A stretch of 11,194 nucleotides of DNA from the NCBI GenBank assembly GCA_018883485.1, contig VEQB01000048.1:1-11194 (forward strand), given 5' to 3'. Position numbers and translations under genes: made by a program. The stretch is from Bacteroidota bacterium (GTDB taxonomy: Bacteria > Bacteroidota > Bacteroidia > UKL13-3). This document shows, piece by piece, positions 6,835 to 11,194 of the stretch (its first letter is position 1; each line of letters starts with the position of its first letter). The notes beneath the pieces were generated by a model, which was not told the DNA's origin, did not search any database, and was given only the letters and a program-made list of their open reading frames with translations.

Positions 6835-7614
6835 ATGCTAAAAAAGATCTTAAAAATAGGGGTATCAATTTTCTTTTTGTGGTTTTTGGTTAATTACATT
6901 ATAGTTATTATGAATTTTAAGTTAGTATCCGAAAATACAAAGCAATATATCCTCAACAACTTTTCGTATGAAGAAATTCAATACTTTACAACAATTGGTT
7001 TTGGTCATGAGTTTAATAGTAACGGTGATTATTCTCAAAGATTTTTGCAAGAAGAAATCACCTTTAAAATTATAGGTCATCCTAGTAATGACGATAGAAG
7101 ATTTTTATTTAAAACGGTAGACACCTTAAATAATACTATGCTTTATAATCAAATTAAGTTTATTAATGACACAACTGCTTCTACCGCAATTACTGTTTAT
7201 TTTTGGACAGAGGAAGAGTGGAAAAAAAATATGCCTGATAGGTATTCTCCAACGGCAGCAGGATGCATTATCCCGAGAATTTATAAACAAAATGTATTAA
7301 CAAAAATGGATGTCATTATATTAACTGATGTTTCGTTCCCTACAAAACAAAAATCAACAATAATTCAGGAAATCACGCAGGTTTTAGGACTCTTTCAAGA
7401 TTCTGAAAATGAAAAAAGAACTATTTTTTCTGATTACTTACAAGATACCTGTTTTGGACCAATGGATTTGGCATGTGTTAAAATACTCTATAACAGTGGA
7501 CTACAGCCTGGGGTCAGGCAGGATACTTTCGAGGAGGCTTTAGGCATAAGTGATGAGAAGACTCTAGAAAGGCAAAAGAAACCTATTAAAAAGAGTCTTT
7601 TTGAATTAAATTAA
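6835..7614 (+). CDS. Membrane-anchored DUF2927-like protein (pseudo-metalloprotease fold suspected)
   Basis: This 259-residue protein starts at an ATG 12 bases after the precursor hairpin. Residues about 6-26 are a single uncleaved-looking membrane anchor, placing the rest outside the inner membrane. The C-terminal half resembles my recollection of the DUF2927 family. It has a hydrophobic strand then Cys144 (AAGCIIPR), another strand (MDVIILTDV), and IIQEITQVLGLFQDS (177-190), where that family shows an EExxQALGL-N/D pattern. FSDYLQ and CFGPMDLACVKILYNSGLQPG (206-226) follow. The helix resembles a zinc-peptidase HExxH helix with both His replaced by Gln (QEITQ, 178-182), so classical zinc catalysis is doubtful. 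Its place between precursor and cyclase suggests maturation, immunity or export help; the role is unknown. The gene is clearly more AT-rich than the precursor. Confidence 0.72.
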   Translation: MLKKILKIGVSIFFLWFLVNYIIVIMNFKLVSENTKQYILNNFSYEEIQYFTTIGFGHEFNSNGDYSQRFLQEEITFKIIGHPSNDDRRFLFKTVDTLNNTMLYNQIKFINDTTASTAITVYFWTEEEWKKNMPDRYSPTAAGCIIPRIYKQNVLTKMDVIILTDVSFPTKQKSTIIQEITQVLGLFQDSENEKRTIFSDYLQDTCFGPMDLACVKILYNSGLQPGVRQDTFEEALGISDEKTLERQKKPIKKSLFELN

Positions 7615-7633
7615 ATTATCATAGGCACATTTC

Positions 7634-8770
7634 TTGAAAGAAAAATCACAAATAAAGTTTCTCATTGATACAATTGAAGAAAGGTTGGCTTCATCAATTA
7701 ATGTGAAAATAAATCAAAATCTGGATGAATTATGGGGCGTATGCTTATTTTATCTAATTGTTTTTCAAGTAAAGGGGAAAGCAAAATATTTGAATCAGTG
7801 CATTTTATTATTCTCAAAATCATTGTCACTATTGATTGTGGGCAAAAACCAATCAACCGCGCTGCATGATGGCTTATGTGGCTATTATTTCCTATATCTT
7901 AAGCTTTTAAAAATGCAAGTAATTGAAAGAAATGAAAAACTAGACTTGTTTTTTAATCAGAAACTTAAACAATCGAGTTCCTGTTATAGGTTGGATTTAA
8001 TTAATGGAATTATAGGAAACTACCTAGTTACAAAGGATGTTAAATTTATAGAGTATTCTGTATTCTTGTTTGATCATTTTGATAAAGAATTGAATTTTCT
8101 TTTGGACGAACCAAAAAAAAACTTCCAAACCCACTCTCTAAATCAAAAGGAGAGATACTTACTAAATACTGGTTTTGCTCATGGATGGGCAAGTAAACTC
8201 TATTTTATCATTGCATATATTCCATTAATCCAAGATGATGATATAAAAATTAAAATGTGCAAATTGGCTGAAGGCCTCTACAATAGAATTCTACTTAGTG
8301 AGGAAGGTAACAATGAATTATCATTTCCATGTTATAGCAACTGCACTGATAATTATTCCAAAAGATTAGGATGGTGTCATAATGATCTTGGAATTGGATA
8401 TTCTATACTTGTATACGGACTTCGAACCAATAACAAGTCTGTTGTAGAAAAGGGTATTTCGATTCTTAAATCAACATTGGTTTTTAATTTAGAAAGTAAC
8501 ATGGGAGTTCTTGATCCGTTTATTTGCCATGGAAGTTCTGGCGTCGCCTTAATCTACAATAGAGTTTATATATTAACCGGCGACAAGAACTTTAAAGACA
8601 AATCCGATTACTGGCTGAACACTTGCTATTCACAATTTCTAAATAGTAAAAATAATTATAATGAAATTAGTTTCCTACAAGGCATATCTGGACTTGGCAT
8701 TGCCGCACTTTACCTTGAGGGGAAAGTAATCGATACTGATTGGCTAGAATTAATTCAATTAAGTGCATGA
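7634..8770 (+). CDS. LanC-like lanthionine synthetase (cyclase)
   Basis: This 378-residue protein adds precursor Cys thiols to dehydrated Ser/Thr to form (methyl)lanthionine rings, using one Zn2+. The family's alpha/alpha-barrel repeats are seen as Gly-rich turns: HDGLCGYYF (78-86), DLINGIIGNY, LLNTGFAHGWAS (176-187), LGWCHNDLGIGYSI (245-258), ICHGSSGVALI (297-307) and LQGISGLGIAALYL (348-361). The expected zinc ligands are Cys248, Cys298 and His299, and His183 matches the catalytic-site His of NisC. Spacings of 65 and 50 residues between these landmarks are close to those in NisC. The start is unusual: the frame opens after a TAG at 7622-7624, the only plausible initiator is TTG at 7634, and the first in-frame Met codon is residue 94. 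The stop overlaps the next start as ATGA. Base use is AT-rich. Confidence 0.93.
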   Translation: MKEKSQIKFLIDTIEERLASSINVKINQNLDELWGVCLFYLIVFQVKGKAKYLNQCILLFSKSLSLLIVGKNQSTALHDGLCGYYFLYLKLLKMQVIERNEKLDLFFNQKLKQSSSCYRLDLINGIIGNYLVTKDVKFIEYSVFLFDHFDKELNFLLDEPKKNFQTHSLNQKERYLLNTGFAHGWASKLYFIIAYIPLIQDDDIKIKMCKLAEGLYNRILLSEEGNNELSFPCYSNCTDNYSKRLGWCHNDLGIGYSILVYGLRTNNKSVVEKGISILKSTLVFNLESNMGVLDPFICHGSSGVALIYNRVYILTGDKNFKDKSDYWLNTCYSQFLNSKNNYNEISFLQGISGLGIAALYLEGKVIDTDWLELIQLSA

Positions 8771-9666
8771 GTATTAATGTTTATCAAAGCTTATGGTTGG
8801 CTCCTTCCACACTAGGAACAAAAGGGGGGTTCTTAAATAGTAACCAAAGATTTAATGGTGGTTGGCTGAGTATAGAATTATACTATTTATCTCTTGCTTA
8901 CAGTTTTTTAAAGCTAAAGAAACACTACAAAAATGTTGGTTTAATTTGCGACACCCAAGGTAAAGAACTATTAATTGATTTTTTAGGTTTAGATTATTCA
9001 AGTATTTCAACTGAACTTAATCAAATTGATAATTCATTTTCAAAAACATGGGCATTAGGTAAAATTTATGCTTATCGTATTTCTCAAAAACCATTCATAC
9101 ACTACGATGGAGATGTTTTCATTTGGGAAAAAACAAAGGCTTTTACAAGCGCAAATCAATTAGTTTTTCAAAACTATGAGTATAATGAATCTTACTACCT
9201 TGATGCGCTAAAAGAAGTTAATGAACATTTATATTTTATACCCAAGGAATTAAAAAATATTAGTAGAAATCTGGTTAGCATAAATGCAGGAATTCTAGGT
9301 TGCAATTCAAAAGAATTTATTCAAGAATATACTGAAAAGGCACTTGAATTTGTTACCCTTAATGAATCAAGATTAAGTTTAATTGATCAAGGACGCTTTA
9401 ATACGGTTTTCGAACAGTTATTATGTTACAAAATAGCCAAGAAAAGGAAACTATTGCTAACACCTAATTTCCAAGTATCTAGACGTGATAATACAAAAAA
9501 TCTAAATAAACTAACAGATTTCTATAATGTTCCTGAAAAAATTAAATTTATTCATCCTATAGCTTTCAAAAAGAGGCTAGCCATAATTGGAGCTCATATT
9601 CATAATTGGTTTAATTATGAATTTCCTGCTGACTATAAATACTTTAAGAATAAAATTTATTCATGA
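8767..9666 (+). CDS. GT-A-like glycosyltransferase, possible lanthipeptide tailoring enzyme
   Basis: This 299-residue protein starts at the ATG at 8767, which overlaps the cyclase stop (ATGA); an earlier in-frame ATG at 8740 lies inside the cyclase. Visible features fit a GT-A nucleotide-sugar transferase: RFNGGWLS near the N-terminus, a Rossmann-like strand KNVGLICDTQG (55-65), then FSKTWALGKIYAYR (91-104) leading to KPFIHYDGDVFIWE (108-121) with a DxD-type DGD at 114-116. SINAGILGCN (171-180) resembles the acceptor-side NxGxxG loop of such enzymes, and there are late His residues (263, 277, 279). It may belong to the Bacteroidota family DUF6734, which I recall near RiPP genes, but I cannot check this. 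The expected role is adding a sugar to the peptide; the sugar and acceptor are unknown. No membrane segment is seen. Confidence 0.62.
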   Translation: MSINVYQSLWLAPSTLGTKGGFLNSNQRFNGGWLSIELYYLSLAYSFLKLKKHYKNVGLICDTQGKELLIDFLGLDYSSISTELNQIDNSFSKTWALGKIYAYRISQKPFIHYDGDVFIWEKTKAFTSANQLVFQNYEYNESYYLDALKEVNEHLYFIPKELKNISRNLVSINAGILGCNSKEFIQEYTEKALEFVTLNESRLSLIDQGRFNTVFEQLLCYKIAKKRKLLLTPNFQVSRRDNTKNLNKLTDFYNVPEKIKFIHPIAFKKRLAIIGAHIHNWFNYEFPADYKYFKNKIYS

Positions 9667-9673
9667 TAAAGTT

Positions 9674-10315
9674 ATGATTAACTCTCATTTTAGATATACC
9701 AATTTCTTGCTTTATCATTCGGGATTAAATACAGTTGATATTCCTTTTATGCAAATTGCAGGTTTGGAAGCAATTTTGGCAGATTTAGACATTAAAAGAT
9801 ATCCCACATTTTACAAATACTTCCATGAAACATTGAATTACGAAAAAAGAAAGTTTCTAAATTACAATTTTCTCAATAGGGAGTCATTGCTTAACAATGA
9901 CAATCGGTTAAAGCTTTATTTGAGTAAAAATGTTGTTGATACCGTTTTTCATCTTAACACAGATATTCAACAGTATGAAGTAAATTACCAATTTGATAGA
10001 TTGCTTTATTTTGAGTTTTCTGAGAATGTTTTCCTTGATGACTACATGGAAAACTACCTTAAAAGAAAAAGCTATTTTATTGTTAAGTACGATTCTATTT
10101 CAGGTCAAGAGATTGAGTTAAGATTGAGTTTGATTCAAAAATTTCTTTTATCAATTATTAGGGATAATCCATTTCCAATTGGAGTTATTTTCAATAGTAT
10201 TATTTCCAATAATTTAATCCCTAATATTAGGTTAAAAAGGCATCATAAAACTCTGCTTTTAAATGAACTTAAACCTTTAATTTATTGGGGTTTTTTGATA
10301 TCCAAAGAATCTTAA
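9674..10315 (+). CDS. Unrecognised 213-residue protein between glycosyltransferase-like gene and LanB
   Basis: I do not recognise this protein. The ATG at 9674 is preferred, 7 bases after the previous stop. In-frame ATGs at 9587 and 9617 would overlap the upstream gene by 50-80 bases and add only an out-of-frame reading of it. It begins MINSHFRYTNFLLYHSGLNT and has no signal peptide or membrane span. It is rich in Asn, Tyr, Phe and Leu. The last 70 or so residues (LSLIQKFLLSIIRDNPFPIGVIF... to LNELKPLIYWGFL) have the helix-helix-wing rhythm of a small winged-helix domain, as seen in RiPP recognition elements, but this is weak. It ends one base before the dehydratase ATG, so it is co-translated with it. 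It does not resemble the SpaB_C elimination domain. GC is low (28-30% in two hand-counted 60-base lines). Confidence 0.6.
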   Translation: MINSHFRYTNFLLYHSGLNTVDIPFMQIAGLEAILADLDIKRYPTFYKYFHETLNYEKRKFLNYNFLNRESLLNNDNRLKLYLSKNVVDTVFHLNTDIQQYEVNYQFDRLLYFEFSENVFLDDYMENYLKRKSYFIVKYDSISGQEIELRLSLIQKFLLSIIRDNPFPIGVIFNSIISNNLIPNIRLKRHHKTLLLNELKPLIYWGFLISKES

Positions 10316-10316
10316 A

Positions 10317-11194
10317 ATGATTATGAATAGGGATTTCATTTATCACAGTAAGGCAATAATTAGGACTCCACTTTTACCGTTCGGAAAAAATAATAATTCA
10401 GCTATTCAAGAATCATTTAAAAGAACTATTATAAACAATACACTTTTTATTGCATCTCCTGTATTGCATGCCCAATTGCACAAGCTAAAACCAACAGATA
10501 AGCCGGATGATAAACTGCTAAAAAGCCTTTTAAAATACTATACACGGGCTTGTACCCGTTGCACCCCTTATGGCCTATTTGCAGGGCTGCATACTATACC
10601 AATATCTACAGAAGAAACGGTTGTGAAAATATCGGCTACTCCCTGCCCAAGCTTACGTTTGGATATGGATTATTTGGTAAATGTATATCATGATTTGTGC
10701 AAGGATGAAACACTCATTGAAGAATTAATTTATTACCCCAATACCAGTTTGTACTTGATAGGAAAAAAGTGGCGTTACCATGAGTTTAGAACGATTAATT
10801 CTCGTACTGTTTTCCATTTGGTAAACATTGATGCTAATGTGGTGCTAAGTAAACTTATTAAACAAAGTGCAAAAGGATTGAGCCACAGCCAATGTGTAAA
10901 CACCATTACTGAATTTGGTTTTGATAACGCAGAAGCCGCACAATACCTAAAAGAACTTATTACAAGCCAGGTATTAATTAATGAACTTTACCCAAACGTG
11001 AGTGGCGAAAAATACCAAACCGTATTGTTTAATAAATTACGCCATTTTAATCGGTATGTAAATTTACCTAATGATATTAATACAATTTTAGCTTCAAACG
11101 AATCAATCATTAAAAAAACTGAAAACATAAAAGAGGTTTTAACATCCTACTTTACAACTGCCATTAACGAAAGTAAGTTTATACAGGTAGATAC
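10317..11194 (+). CDS. LanB-type lantibiotic dehydratase, N-terminal part (cut by window end)
   Basis: The frame is open from the ATG at 10317 to the window edge (292 codons); ATG at 10323 is an alternative start. LanB enzymes dehydrate precursor Ser/Thr by transferring glutamate from Glu-tRNA and eliminating it. This part belongs to the glutamylation domain. It shows the N-terminal RTPLLPFG motif (16-23), the hallmark KYYTRACTRCTPYGLFAG (73-90) and LRLDMDYL (113-120). Arg77 and Arg81 match conserved Arg of NisB (83 and 87) needed for glutamylation. Later residues, including a stretch near HSQCVNTITEFGF, fit the embedded leader-binding winged helix region. Whether the elimination domain is fused downstream or separate, as in the split dehydratase of the pinensin cluster, cannot be seen. 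The first 125 or so bases are as AT-rich as the genes before; the rest is GC-richer. Confidence 0.92.
   Translation, partial: MIMNRDFIYHSKAIIRTPLLPFGKNNNSAIQESFKRTIINNTLFIASPVLHAQLHKLKPTDKPDDKLLKSLLKYYTRACTRCTPYGLFAGLHTIPISTEETVVKISATPCPSLRLDMDYLVNVYHDLCKDETLIEELIYYPNTSLYLIGKKWRYHEFRTINSRTVFHLVNIDANVVLSKLIKQSAKGLSHSQCVNTITEFGFDNAEAAQYLKELITSQVLINELYPNVSGEKYQTVLFNKLRHFNRYVNLPNDINTILASNESIIKKTENIKEVLTSYFTTAINESKFIQVD

Noticed and set aside
9587..9673. Earlier start of the 213-residue protein (9587 or 9617)
   Set aside because: The extra residues are an out-of-frame reading of the upstream gene's end; ATG at 9674 gives normal operon spacing.
9663..9677. ATGATAAAG start overlapping the glycosyltransferase-like gene's stop
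   Set aside because: This frame meets TGA after four codons.
1..11194. CRISPR arrays, tRNA or rRNA genes, insertion sequences
   Set aside because: I saw no regular repeat-spacer structure, cloverleaf, rRNA-like stretch or transposase reading frame.

Overview
The window looks like a chromosomal stretch of a Bacteroidota bacterium. It is AT-rich, Shine-Dalgarno sequences are weak or absent, and the RiPP leader is of the Bacteroidota type (Lys-rich start, a KLxLNKETI-like stretch, then Gly-Gly). The core is most of a class I lanthipeptide (lanBC-type) locus with a double-glycine (C39) export system. It runs off the right edge inside the dehydratase gene.

Layout, left to right. 1-2014 (+): 3' part of an M1 zinc aminopeptidase, probably an unrelated neighbour. 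2160-6149 (-): a three-gene unit of XRE-type regulator, C39-peptidase ABC transporter and HlyD-type adaptor. 6150-6458: divergent intergenic region with candidate operators. 6459 to the end (+): precursor peptide, membrane-anchored DUF2927-like protein, LanC cyclase, GT-A glycosyltransferase-like protein, an unrecognised 213-residue protein, and the N-terminal third or so of a LanB dehydratase. The last four plus-strand genes overlap or lie a few bases apart, so they look like one transcript.

Inferred working. LanB dehydrates Ser/Thr in the precursor core and LanC closes thioether rings on its three Cys. The C39 domain cuts after Gly-Gly during export, and the HlyD adaptor carries the product across the periplasm towards an outer-membrane channel not seen here. 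The glycosyltransferase-like, DUF2927-like and 213-residue proteins would be tailoring, maturation or immunity functions; none of these roles is proven by sequence alone.

Most notable points: an unusually long core (79 residues); a nearly identical 18-bp quasi-palindrome in front of both the regulator and the transporter (probable operators), the former inside three 21-bp-phased half-sites; an apparent in-frame insertion of a Bacteroidota REP-like palindrome in the transporter linker; a pseudo-metalloprotease-like protein beside the precursor; and a drop in GC from about 6.8 to 10.4 kb, suggesting a mosaic cluster.
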